A stretch of 64,000 nt of DNA. It comes from Bacteroidales bacterium (GTDB taxonomy: Bacteria; Bacteroidota; Bacteroidia; Bacteroidales; GCA-2748055). Shown one piece after another: positions 19,119 through 30,641 of this stretch (the stretch's first letter is position 1; each line of letters begins with the position of its first letter). The stretch is taken from assembly GCA_021738565.1 (NCBI GenBank), contig JAIPBT010000006.1, forward strand, positions 1 to 64,000, read 5' to 3'. The position numbers and the translations under genes are program-made. The notes below the pieces were generated by a model that was not told the origin of the DNA, did not search any database, and worked only from the letters and a program-made list of their open reading frames with translations.

Positions 19119-20423
19119 TCATATTTTTTTCTGCCTTGAAACTGCACTTCTCACTGGGTTGAATATTCTTTGCAACAGACGCATATTATCGGTTATAATT
19201 TCTGCAGTACCATGCATTTGCTGATGAAAACCAATTTCAATTCCATAATATGTTTTTAAGCCATCCGGGAGCTGAACCTCAACTGAATAAAAGTCATTTT
19301 GGGGTACTTTGGAAACGTTGGTCACTTCTCCCCTTATCATGCCATATTTAAGGTACGGAAAATTGTCAAGCATGATGTTTACCTGCTGTCCGGTTTGAAC
19401 CTCTCCTGCCCCTCTGAGCGGGAGCATGATCTTTCCAAGTAAATGACCCGCATCACCAGGGATCACGGTCATGACTTTATCGCCAACCTTTACATTCTGG
19501 TTTTCACTCCAGATATCATTAAAAGTCACCTGGCCCGATACAGGTGCAATGATCAGGAACTGCTTTTCCCACTGGGCAATAGCTGCCTTCAATTTATTAA
19601 GGGACTCTTCAACTTTTGTAAGTTTCAATGTCCTTTCTTCCTGCTGCCTCAGTTCCATTTCAAGGATTTCTTTCCTGATACCGGCAATGAGAATATCATT
19701 CTCTGATTTTAGGCTTGCCACCTGTTGCCAGTCACCCTGCTTTTGCAGCATAACCGATTTTGAATTCTCAAAATCCGATTCTGAAACCACGCCCTGAGCG
19801 TAAAGAACTGAATCCCTGTTATATTGTTTTGCTGCTAGTTCATACTCCTCGTTAAGAATCGCTGTTCTTTGGATGAGTCTTGATGAATGATCACGGTACA
19901 ACTGCAACTCTTCACGCAGCAGTTCAATTTTTCTCCTGTGATAATTCAGTTCAATGAAATCCAGGTAATCCCTCCGGTTTTTATTGAAAACAGCGAATTC
20001 ATCCTGGATGGTCCCAAATTCTGCATCCCCGTTCAATGGAAACTCAATACTTTGATAATCTACATTATACAGATCAATTCTTCCAATGTGCAATTTCAAG
20101 TTCTGAACATCCTGCAAATCGGCTGAATTTTCTATTTCGGCAAGAATTGTACCCTCTTCAACATTTTCATTATCAAAAACCAGCAACTTTTCTATTTTGC
20201 CAAAGGACCTGGCTTCAATTTGCGCGGGAGGTTGAATGGAGGTTATGGTTATGCTTGCTTTTTTAACATCAGGTACTTTGAATATCCATGATCCGAGCAA
20301 AAGAATACTGATGATCACGAGAAAGATTATAGCGCCGTTTCTGGTGACCCAACCTGGTACCCTGCCAAGTATGTCTTCCACCTCATCACTTTTTATAATG
20401 ATATGATCCTTTTTTCCAGGCAT
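19119..20423 (-). CDS. HlyD-family secretion adaptor
   Basis: The 434-residue protein begins with a cytoplasmic stretch (MPGKKDHIIIKSDEVEDIL), one membrane anchor (about 30-50) and then a lipoyl-coiled coil-lipoyl-barrel arrangement (ARSFGKIEKLLVFDNENVEEG at about 70-90, coil 130-285, IIAPVSGQVTF at about 295-305). This resembles adaptors of type I exporters for peptides and bacteriocins in Bacteroidota, which normally neighbour a peptidase-containing ABC transporter. That ATPase is not present here. The gene is 81 bases downstream of gyrB and 198 bases upstream of the second adaptor gene. Confidence 0.85.
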   Translation of the reverse strand: MPGKKDHIIIKSDEVEDILGRVPGWVTRNGAIIFLVIISILLLGSWIFKVPDVKKASITITSIQPPAQIEARSFGKIEKLLVFDNENVEEGTILAEIENSADLQDVQNLKLHIGRIDLYNVDYQSIEFPLNGDAEFGTIQDEFAVFNKNRRDYLDFIELNYHRRKIELLREELQLYRDHSSRLIQRTAILNEEYELAAKQYNRDSVLYAQGVVSESDFENSKSVMLQKQGDWQQVASLKSENDILIAGIRKEILEMELRQQEERTLKLTKVEESLNKLKAAIAQWEKQFLIIAPVSGQVTFNDIWSENQNVKVGDKVMTVIPGDAGHLLGKIMLPLRGAGEVQTGQQVNIMLDNFPYLKYGMIRGEVTNVSKVPQNDFYSVEVQLPDGLKTYYGIEIGFHQQMHGTAEIITDNMRLLQRIFNPVRSAVSRQKKI

Positions 20424-20503
20424 ACAATAAATTACTGGAAACGAAATTAAAAAAAAATATATGAATCGCCACCAGTATAAGCAATTACTGACAATGTTGA
20501 TCC

Positions 20504-22908
<2,405 letters not shown>

Positions 22909-23613
22909 TCAGTCAAAGAAATCCTCCAATTGCCGCACAAAATATCCGAGGCTTGACATCGTTTCTGAAAGTTTATGTGTGAAAAAATCAAAGTCAAGTT
23001 TGCTAACAATGCTGTTTATCTTGTTCCGTTTTTTAATATAATCATGGTTAACCAGTCTGTACACATGTTTAAGATCAAATGCCGGCGCTTCTCTTAGCTC
23101 CATATTATCACGGCGCGGATTGAATCCAAGCTGGCTCTCAATATATTCCGGGGTAAGTTTTGAAGACACTTTCAAAAAATGCCTGTATTCTCCAAGGAAC
23201 CAGGCTTCAGTTTCCATCACTGCAAGAAAAATATGTGTCACGGCACCCTTTTGCGACAGCTGGTAATTCAAACCCTTTTTTAATTTCGGTATCTGATCGT
23301 GGGTAAAATTGGGATAAACATCCCTCAAACCGATAATACATGTGTATCCCTTATCAAGCAAGCTTTGCCGCTGGGCAAGCATGTAGCTCTTTACATTTGT
23401 TTCTCCGCCGCAATCATAAATGAGTACATAAAAGTCCGCTTCCCTTTTTGTTTGTGCTGCATGCAATACGGTGAACGACATGCGCACATTGTGCCCCCCA
23501 GTTATCCTCATCGTCTGTATAGCAATGTTCTTTTTCGCCATGACAGTCTCCAGCATTCTTCTAACCAGTATCTGTTCAGTTTGTCCTTCTACAAATATGG
23601 CGATTCGCTTCAT
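22909..23613 (-). CDS. TOPRIM-like (DUF4276-type) putative nuclease
   Basis: The 234-residue protein begins MKRIAIFVEGQTEQ, in which Glu9 is the likely TOPRIM glutamate. FYVLIYDCGG gives an acidic residue at 67, and METEAWFLGEY (about 133-143) resembles the ETEAW motif of DUF4276 proteins. The pattern fits a single-domain TOPRIM nuclease. Its start codon overlaps the stop codon of the AAA ATPase gene (ATGA), so the two are translationally coupled. ATPase plus TOPRIM pairs of this kind include the phage-defence effectors PARIS and OLD/Gabija-type systems; membership in any of these is inference. Confidence 0.65.
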   Translation of the reverse strand: MKRIAIFVEGQTEQILVRRMLETVMAKKNIAIQTMRITGGHNVRMSFTVLHAAQTKREADFYVLIYDCGGETNVKSYMLAQRQSLLDKGYTCIIGLRDVYPNFTHDQIPKLKKGLNYQLSQKGAVTHIFLAVMETEAWFLGEYRHFLKVSSKLTPEYIESQLGFNPRRDNMELREAPAFDLKHVYRLVNHDYIKKRNKINSIVSKLDFDFFTHKLSETMSSLGYFVRQLEDFFD

Positions 23614-24758
23614 TCAGAGTTATCTTTGAATCCGGTTTTAAAAAACTCACTGGCATAAAAATCGAAATTGTTCAAACCGGTGTATTTGAACTCCTCAAAG
23701 ATTTCTCTGGAATTTTCATAATTGTATAAACTGATCTTATTCCCTTCCCTGTGCAGTACTGCCCAGTTTTCAATATTCACGGTATTCATGATAAAGGAAT
23801 CGTTCGTTGACATGATCAACTGGATCCCTGATGACTCTGCTTTTTTAATGAGCAGGTTGACAAGCAGTTTGGCCCTTGAAAAATCAATTCCTTCACCAAT
23901 ATCATCAATAACTACGCAGCCAGTTTTACCTTTAAGGATGTACCTGTTCAGCCTGGCGATAACACTGAATGCCCGGAACATTCCCTGTGACATGTCATGC
24001 TGGGCCACCTGTTTTTCCAATCCTGATTCGGTTGTATAGACTGCATAACGATCCTGCTTATTGCGGCTGTTCTTGTCCGAGAATTGCATTATCCCGAGAT
24101 CCTCAAGCTGGTAACCGATCTCATTCATATCCTGAATTAGTTGTTCCCTGTAACCTTTAAACTGCTCCATGGCCAGGTAAAGCAATGGCACAAGGGAAGT
24201 ATCTGCATTGCGGAAATTGACTTCATCTTCTTCAAAGACTGCCTTCAAGGAGTAGCTGTTCTTCCCCAGGTCACCACTGAAATTAAACCTACGCATGTCT
24301 ATGGCCCAAAAATAAATCTGTTCAAGGTAAGGATGCTGTTTCTTGTCCCGCTTTGCAAAACAGGCCATCTGGTTCAGTGATATTGCAAATTCAAGGGACA
24401 AACTTTCCTTACCGCCCATGTATATAATCCAGCCAGATCCGTCCTTTCCGCGTTCAAGCACCTTTTCTCCATCCCAGGTCAGCATCTCATTAAGGATTAT
24501 ACCGCCGTCATATTCAAATTCAAGAAGTACCTCCTTTTCATCATGAATAAAAGTCGCCCTGTATTTTCCATGGACCTTGGGTATAAAAGATCCTCCGGTC
24601 AGCATATCAACCATGTCGTCAATGGCATTCAGTGTCCTTGTCTTACCACTGGAGTTCTGTCCCACGATCAGGTTGATCTTACCAAGGTGAACGTTGTCGA
24701 TCAGCCATTCGATCTTCTTACCCTCGTTTTCCCGGAATGTTAATTTGCGCAGATACAT
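23610..24758 (-). CDS. AAA/ABC-type ATPase partner of TOPRIM-like protein
   Basis: The 382-residue ATPase has Walker A GQNSSGKT (33-40), an ABC-signature-like segment DMSQGMFRAF (255-264), Walker B CVVIDDIGEG (281-290, catalytic Glu289) and an STND switch (317-320), the order seen in AAA_15/AAA_21 SMC-like ATPases. There is no long coiled-coil insertion, so the head domains may dimerise directly. Fusion or coupling with a TOPRIM nuclease is typical of OLD-family defence proteins; here the nuclease is a separate coupled gene. It could also be a housekeeping DNA-repair ATPase. It is located between the gyrB region and an outer-membrane protein gene. Confidence 0.75.
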   Translation of the reverse strand: MYLRKLTFRENEGKKIEWLIDNVHLGKINLIVGQNSSGKTRTLNAIDDMVDMLTGGSFIPKVHGKYRATFIHDEKEVLLEFEYDGGIILNEMLTWDGEKVLERGKDGSGWIIYMGGKESLSLEFAISLNQMACFAKRDKKQHPYLEQIYFWAIDMRRFNFSGDLGKNSYSLKAVFEEDEVNFRNADTSLVPLLYLAMEQFKGYREQLIQDMNEIGYQLEDLGIMQFSDKNSRNKQDRYAVYTTESGLEKQVAQHDMSQGMFRAFSVIARLNRYILKGKTGCVVIDDIGEGIDFSRAKLLVNLLIKKAESSGIQLIMSTNDSFIMNTVNIENWAVLHREGNKISLYNYENSREIFEEFKYTGLNNFDFYASEFFKTGFKDNSE

Positions 24759-24821
24759 ATTTGTATTGTTTGTTGCTTACCAAAGATAAAAAAATTGGGA
24801 GGCATTGCTGAGTTGTTTCTA

Positions 24822-26519
24822 TTAGAGTGCGTATGTAAATCCCAGCATAAACCTGAACCTGTAAGATGGATAATTGTGCCACATGTAATAGGGTTGTGCT
24901 GTTATGTTGTTAAACCTTGCCCAGAAAGAGAGCAGTGTGTTGTACCTGTATTCAACACCCAGGTTCAAATCAACTGTAGTTTTTAATGATGCAACAGGAT
25001 TTGCAGTAAGTGCCGTTTGCGGGTATGACCTTGGTCCGATTACATACAAACCGGCATCAGCAATGATCTTATCGGCAACATTGTATCTGGCCAGCAGACT
25101 TACATCAAAAACAGGCTTGTACCAGGCTCCCAAAAGATTGTCCATCTGATAATAGTAATAATTGCCCTTAATGAAAGTGCGGAATGATCCCGTTGGTGAG
25201 ATATTCAGTTCAGCAGAAACATTCATCATAGTAAGGCTGTCGTAGGCTACAAGGAACTGGTTGTTAAGGTAATTCGAAGTATCCGTTGCAAAGAAATACT
25301 GGTTATCGATGTTCGCATAGGATGCCTTCAGGTCCCAGGTAAGGTAATCGGTGATTTTTCCTTTGAATCCGGCAAAAGCTATGATCCGGTAATTCGTTGG
25401 CGTTACCACAAGTCCGGGCACTACATAAGGATTCTCACGTGTAATCTTCATGTAATTGTTTGACTCCATGTGCCCGTCCACACCCATATAGGGTACCAGG
25501 ATATTTTCAACAATATTGAAAGAAAACTTTGCCCTTGGATAAAAGTGGGGTATCACATTGCCATTCCTGACTTCTGTATAGGTGTTCAGTCCAACCTTAA
25601 GGTCCCATTCAGAACTTGACTTGGAGACAAAGGGATTCAGCTTTATGATGAAATGATTGGTGAGCAGGGTATCCCAGGTAGTCGGATGACCAAAATAGCT
25701 CACTCCCAGGTCTCCTCCTACCCTGAAATCCCTGACAAGATCACTGATGGTCGCATCAAGTACTGCACCATGTTCCATCTGGTCGAAATCGTGCGTAAAG
25801 AAATCATATTGAAGGCTCCCTTTATATTGAAAATGGAATGAATCCGGGCGTGCAGACTGAAAAGCAATCTCAGCATGACCGTTGAAAAATGGATGACTCA
25901 TGCCATCCCTGGTTACAGAATCTGCGTATGTGGTATCAACACCATAATGCTGGTAAATATCATAAGATGCCCCTGCATTGTATTCAAATATGCTCCGGCG
26001 CAGGAATCTTTTTCCATAAAACTCCATAGAGTTCTCATTGAAACCGGCATCAACCTTCTGATCGTTGGCAAGCCTGACAGATCCATTCATTGAATGGTGT
26101 TTAAGGAACAGTCCGGCAGTTCCCTTTGAAGACCTTACCTGGTTGATTCTCAGCTCTGCCAGCGGGGTAAGGTAATTGCCTCCTCCCAGGGTCAGCTCAC
26201 TTTTATACAGTTTGTTCAGTGTTGGCTGCACCATTCTTGCCGGTTTTATGGGGGTTACACGGTAGCCGGTCTCATAGCGTTTTGAAAAGATCCGGTATTC
26301 AAATTCAGGATGTTCATGAGAGATCGAATCGCCAATTCGCGGCAGCAATTGTATCTTGTCTGCTCCGGAAAGTGTCGGGGTGTATGGTTTAACAACCTTC
26401 ACCTCTTCCTGCTGTGCTGTTGCAACAACAGTAAGGGCTGCCATTGCTGCCAAAAATATGATCCTTGTGTATCTCTCCGTTTTCAATATTTTATTTTCAA
26501 AATGCTTCACGGTCTCCAT
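24822..26519 (-). CDS. Outer-membrane beta-barrel protein
   Basis: The 565-residue protein has a signal peptide (about 18-36, IIFLAAMAALTVVATA) and then a barrel-like sequence of alternating aromatic strands to the C-terminus, which ends in a strand finishing with FTYAL. It lacks a plug domain or TonB box, so it is not a classical TonB-dependent receptor. It is the second gene after a large TPR protein on the same strand (80 bases between them), a pairing common in Bacteroidota outer-membrane loci. Function unknown. Confidence 0.65.
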   Translation of the reverse strand: METVKHFENKILKTERYTRIIFLAAMAALTVVATAQQEEVKVVKPYTPTLSGADKIQLLPRIGDSISHEHPEFEYRIFSKRYETGYRVTPIKPARMVQPTLNKLYKSELTLGGGNYLTPLAELRINQVRSSKGTAGLFLKHHSMNGSVRLANDQKVDAGFNENSMEFYGKRFLRRSIFEYNAGASYDIYQHYGVDTTYADSVTRDGMSHPFFNGHAEIAFQSARPDSFHFQYKGSLQYDFFTHDFDQMEHGAVLDATISDLVRDFRVGGDLGVSYFGHPTTWDTLLTNHFIIKLNPFVSKSSSEWDLKVGLNTYTEVRNGNVIPHFYPRAKFSFNIVENILVPYMGVDGHMESNNYMKITRENPYVVPGLVVTPTNYRIIAFAGFKGKITDYLTWDLKASYANIDNQYFFATDTSNYLNNQFLVAYDSLTMMNVSAELNISPTGSFRTFIKGNYYYYQMDNLLGAWYKPVFDVSLLARYNVADKIIADAGLYVIGPRSYPQTALTANPVASLKTTVDLNLGVEYRYNTLLSFWARFNNITAQPYYMWHNYPSYRFRFMLGFTYAL

Positions 26520-26548
26520 ATTATTAGAAAATAATTATAAGCGTGTGT

Positions 26549-26564
26549 TCCGCCAACCGGCGGA
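26549..26564. repeat. GC-rich foldback, variant of the 1001/5100 palindrome
   Basis: TCCGCC-AACC-GGCGGA, between the TPR and barrel genes. The arms equal those of the palindromes at 1001 and 5100, but the centre is an AACC loop instead of GCGG. It may stop or slow transcription between the two genes. Confidence 0.5.
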
Positions 26565-26599
26565 TCATGGCTCGGTTCATTTTCCTGTGCTGGTCTTTT

Positions 26600-29500
26600 T
26601 CATTCATATTGCTGGTCCTCATTTTCCTCCGGGAATTCCACATCTTCATCAGCTTCAGCAGTCAGGCTGTCGTGGCGTTTTTTAGCCTCTTCAATGATCC
26701 CGTCATCCGGTATGCTGTAATAATCGATCACGCTTTTTAATGTATGTATTGCCTGGAATTCATCGTTTAGCATCAGGTAAACGTCGGATAGTAATAAAAA
26801 TGCCTTTCCCATCCAGTACTGGTGCGGGGTATTCTTCTCTATAAAATCGTAGATCTCGTTTTCAACCTCACGAAATGCCTCCGGGTCTGTTTCACTGCTT
26901 GCCAGCGCCCTGTCATATTTCATCTTTGCAACCATATATTTTGATTCCGCACCTTCTTCGGAGTTGACATAGTCAGCATTTTTACTGAAATATTCAAATG
27001 CCCTCTCTTTTTCATTCAATGCAAAATATGATTTAGCCATCTTATACCACGCTTCACGCCGGATCTCTTCCGGCAGTTTTTCCATAGCCAGCACATCATT
27101 CGCTGCACCGGTAACATTTGCATATTCTTCAAGCCGATAATAGCAGCGCATGATCCCAATCCTTGCCTCGCTGATGTTTTGAACATCATTTGCAATCGCA
27201 ATCAGTTTGATATACTGGTTCACCGCGACATTGTAATTCTCCTTTCCGAAATGGATCCTGCCTGAAACGATCAAAGCAGGTTCAGAGAACATATTCCTTG
27301 GCTGGGATGCTATGTAGTCAAGGTATGCAATTGCTTCATCCGGTTTTCCGGCTTTCAGGTGACAGTCTGCCAAATAATAGTTGGCGTTGAGCAGGTAATT
27401 TCCGTCGGAGTGTTTGGCAATGTAATTTTCCATGGCCTCTATTGCTTTTTCACAATTTCCTGCAGTATAGGCATTCTCTGCGGAAACATACATCAGTGAA
27501 TCCTGTTGCTTGTTGGACAGGTCCCGTCCCAATCCGTTCACGAAAGCAAGGTATTCCTCAATATTGCTGTTTTTTAAATAGATGCTTTCCAGGCTCTGCA
27601 GGGCATTGTCGGCTTCCGGCGTCCCGGGGTAGTCCATGACAACCCTGGTATAATATTCCATTGCACTGTCATAAACTGCATCATTAAAATAGATCAGCCC
27701 CAGTTGGTTCAGTGTCTTACTGAGGTAGCTACTGTTGGGGTGATCCTCTACCAGCATCATATAAGCCTTAACGGCTTCCCGGCTTCTTCCGAGCGCCAGC
27801 AATGTTCGTCCGGTTTCAAATTTGGCATCATCAATATAAGGTGATTCCGGCATGTCTTGCTGGATATCGAGCATTACCTCTAATTTCTGTTCGGGCCTGT
27901 TAAGGATGCCATAGGTAAATCCTTTTTGAAAATAGGCATAATCCCTGTCAGACCTTCCCATCCTGATGGATTCGTTGTAATATTCAATGGCCCTCCAGTA
28001 ATCCTTTTGCACGAATTTGCAGTCGCCAAGCCTGTTGTATGCATCGGAAAGGGATTGTTCCCGTTCATTTTTTTCCAGCTTTGTATAGGTTTGAAACCAC
28101 CTCTCTGCATCACTGTACTGCTCTTCATTAAATGCAATATACCCCATGCTGTAATGTGCCAGAGGATACTCTTCGATCATGTGCGCAAATTCCTCATCAA
28201 GAAATTCAGAATAATAGGTTTTAGCCATCAGCAGATCATCACCCCGGTAAGCAGCCTCACCAAGCCAGTAGTAGGTCCTAGCCCGGATCCGGTCATCATA
28301 TTTCCCGAATTCCAGCGAACGCTCCAGGATATCTACCGCTTCTATGAAGCGCAGGTTATTGTATAATTCAAGTCCGCGGTAGAAGGCTACTTTCTGGTAT
28401 GCCCGTTCAATTGCTGCATCCCTGAACTTTATCTTCTCGAGAGATTCAAGGGCCAGGCTGAAATTTTGGGTCTGCATGTATGCAAGAACCAGGTAGTTAT
28501 AAGCCTCATCAATCCTTTCAGAGGAGGGATAATAGGAGATGTACTGGTTGAAGGCCCTGATTGCTTCGTTGAATGGATCATAAGACAGTTCAAAAGTAAG
28601 TTTTGCATAATTGAAAAGCGCGTCTTCCTGAATGTGCTGATCGTAATCCATCTTCGATGCCTGGGAAAATGCGATCATGGCCTTGTTTTTGTCATTCATC
28701 CGGATGTAGCAATCTGCCAGGTGGTAAAGCGCACTCTGAGCAATCTCAGACCTTCGGTAGGTGATCTTTTCAAACAGGTCCCTTGCCTTTTCATATTCCC
28801 CGGCCTTGTAAAAGGCAAATGCCATCTGGTATCGATCCTTGACAGAATTACCCCGTGTATTTTTCCTGTAAGTTTCAAGGTAAGGGATGGCTTCATTGTA
28901 TCTTTCGGTCATAAAATAACTTTCACCAATGATCTTGGCCATTTCACCCTCCCGCTTTTCTGAAATGGTTTCCATCAAGGGTGGAGCGTATTCAATTACT
29001 TCGTCGTATTTTTTTTGAAGGTATAATATCTGAGAAATATAATAAGGAGCTATTTTCCTGAAAGCCGGATCGGTATCTATCTTCCTGAATCCGTTCAAAG
29101 CGGTCTCGTAATTCTCTTCCTCGTAATGGATATGGGAATAATAATAGGTTGCGGGCGCTGTGTACGGCGTATCCATATCGATGATCTCATAGAAATCCAC
29201 CCTGGCCTCCCGGTATTCCTTTCTCATGTAATAGGCATATCCACGCTTGTAATAAAACTCTGAACGTTCCTGGTTCGAAAGATCCTGCCAGTCTACCCGG
29301 TTGTACCACATGATGGCCCTGGCCCAGTTCATCTTGTAATGAAAATAATTTCCCATGGCAAAGGCAATGTCATTGATGTGCGGACTTTCAGGATTTTCTG
29401 CTGTAAAACGGAATGCATGGTATTCTGCATCCAGGTTGTACAACCTTATGGCGCTCATTGCATGATAATACATGGCTTCCGACCGGAGCTGTGACTCATT

Positions 29501-29689
29501 CCCTTCAGCCCGCTCAATGATCTCCCCGAATGCTCTCCTTGCCGCACCGTATTTCTCCCGTTCATACAATTCAATTCCTTTCCTGAAATCCTGATCTGAA
29601 TAGAAATAAGCAGCGCTTTTCTGACCGCTGACCGACGGAAAAACAACTATGATGAGCAGTATGATGCAGTACCTTGTTCTTTGACCCAT
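26600..29689 (-). CDS. Large exported TPR-repeat protein
   Basis: The 1029-residue protein has a signal peptide (about 1-22, ending FPSVSG) and then about 20 tetratricopeptide-type repeats (for example ALYHLADCYIRMNDKNKA, AYNRLGDCKFVQKDYWRA, AKFETGRTLLALGRSREA), ending with an acidic tail (EDVEFPEENEDQ). It is predicted to be a periplasmic or surface solenoid that binds partner proteins. Comparable proteins next to barrel proteins act in outer-membrane assembly or cell-envelope trafficking, but the exact role is unknown. It is probably co-transcribed with the barrel gene and divergent from ftsE. Confidence 0.85.
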   Translation of the reverse strand: MGQRTRYCIILLIIVVFPSVSGQKSAAYFYSDQDFRKGIELYEREKYGAARRAFGEIIERAEGNESQLRSEAMYYHAMSAIRLYNLDAEYHAFRFTAENPESPHINDIAFAMGNYFHYKMNWARAIMWYNRVDWQDLSNQERSEFYYKRGYAYYMRKEYREARVDFYEIIDMDTPYTAPATYYYSHIHYEEENYETALNGFRKIDTDPAFRKIAPYYISQILYLQKKYDEVIEYAPPLMETISEKREGEMAKIIGESYFMTERYNEAIPYLETYRKNTRGNSVKDRYQMAFAFYKAGEYEKARDLFEKITYRRSEIAQSALYHLADCYIRMNDKNKAMIAFSQASKMDYDQHIQEDALFNYAKLTFELSYDPFNEAIRAFNQYISYYPSSERIDEAYNYLVLAYMQTQNFSLALESLEKIKFRDAAIERAYQKVAFYRGLELYNNLRFIEAVDILERSLEFGKYDDRIRARTYYWLGEAAYRGDDLLMAKTYYSEFLDEEFAHMIEEYPLAHYSMGYIAFNEEQYSDAERWFQTYTKLEKNEREQSLSDAYNRLGDCKFVQKDYWRAIEYYNESIRMGRSDRDYAYFQKGFTYGILNRPEQKLEVMLDIQQDMPESPYIDDAKFETGRTLLALGRSREAVKAYMMLVEDHPNSSYLSKTLNQLGLIYFNDAVYDSAMEYYTRVVMDYPGTPEADNALQSLESIYLKNSNIEEYLAFVNGLGRDLSNKQQDSLMYVSAENAYTAGNCEKAIEAMENYIAKHSDGNYLLNANYYLADCHLKAGKPDEAIAYLDYIASQPRNMFSEPALIVSGRIHFGKENYNVAVNQYIKLIAIANDVQNISEARIGIMRCYYRLEEYANVTGAANDVLAMEKLPEEIRREAWYKMAKSYFALNEKERAFEYFSKNADYVNSEEGAESKYMVAKMKYDRALASSETDPEAFREVENEIYDFIEKNTPHQYWMGKAFLLLSDVYLMLNDEFQAIHTLKSVIDYYSIPDDGIIEEAKKRHDSLTAEADEDVEFPEENEDQQYE

Positions 29690-29911
29690 AAAGATTATCT
29701 TATCCTGTAAAAATAGTAAATATGCAAGGGTGCTTTTTTACAATGCTTTCTTTTTAATTAACAGGGTTTTGTTAATTTTTATTTTAAATGAGCACCTGTT
29801 TTATATTCCCTGCTGTGTACCTTGCAGCCAGTCGACCTGTGTCATGCATCGTTAATAAAAGACTATGGGTTTGAATATTTTTGTATTTTCGTGCATATAA
29901 AAACAGGAATT

Positions 29912-30625
29912 ATGTCCATTGATGCGGTTATCTCTTTCGAACATGCAAACATCAAGGTAAACGATCATCTTGTGTTATCGGACGTTAATTTCAAAGTAAA
30001 TAAAAATGAATTCGTATATCTCATCGGCAAGGTTGGAAGCGGAAAAACCAGTCTGATAAAAACGATCAATGCCGAAAATCCACTTGGGGAAGGTTCCGGT
30101 ACTGTGGCAGGTTTCCAGTTGGAAAAACTCAGAAGAAAGGAAATTCCGAAGCTGAGAAGGAAGCTGGGAATCGTGTTCCAGGATTTTCAGTTGCTGACAG
30201 ACCGGAACATCAACAAGAACCTTGAGTTTGTCTTAAGCGCTACAGGCTGGAAGAACAGAAAGGAGATGAACGATCGCATCGCCGCGGTTATGGAAAAAGT
30301 TAACCTTGGCTACAAAGGTTATAAAATGCCGCACCAGCTCTCAGGCGGGGAGCAGCAGCGCGTGGTGATCGCCAGGGCCCTGCTCAACAATCCTGATATT
30401 ATCCTTGCAGACGAACCCACAGGCAACCTGGATCCGGCAACCTCCGAAGAGATCATGTACATTCTCAGTGAAATATCACACCAGGGCAGGGCTGTAATCA
30501 TGGCCACTCATAATTACAACCTGATCAAAAAATTTCCTGCAAGGACGGTAAAATGCGAAGGTGGAGCAGTAAAAGATACCAACCTGAGCGAAGCAGACCT
30601 TGACAGATTGATTCAGAATGAATAG
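29912..30625 (+). CDS. ftsE: FtsE-like ABC ATPase
   Basis: Using the ATG at 29912 gives a 237-residue ATPase; the upstream extension of the open frame is unlike the family. Walker A GKVGSGKT is at 39-46, signature LSGGEQQR at 143-150 and Walker B IILADEPT at 163-170, followed by GNLDP and the MATHN switch. These match FtsE, which with FtsX regulates cell-wall hydrolases at division. As in other Bacteroidota, ftsX is not adjacent. The next gene (16 bases downstream) encodes a GNAT-like protein. Confidence 0.85.
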   Translation: MSIDAVISFEHANIKVNDHLVLSDVNFKVNKNEFVYLIGKVGSGKTSLIKTINAENPLGEGSGTVAGFQLEKLRRKEIPKLRRKLGIVFQDFQLLTDRNINKNLEFVLSATGWKNRKEMNDRIAAVMEKVNLGYKGYKMPHQLSGGEQQRVVIARALLNNPDIILADEPTGNLDPATSEEIMYILSEISHQGRAVIMATHNYNLIKKFPARTVKCEGGAVKDTNLSEADLDRLIQNE

Positions 30626-30641
30626 GAATACCTGACCACTT

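Noticed and set aside
27926-28963. Long plus-strand frames opposite the TPR gene
   Set aside because: They follow from the codon use of the TPR gene on the other strand and resemble no protein family.
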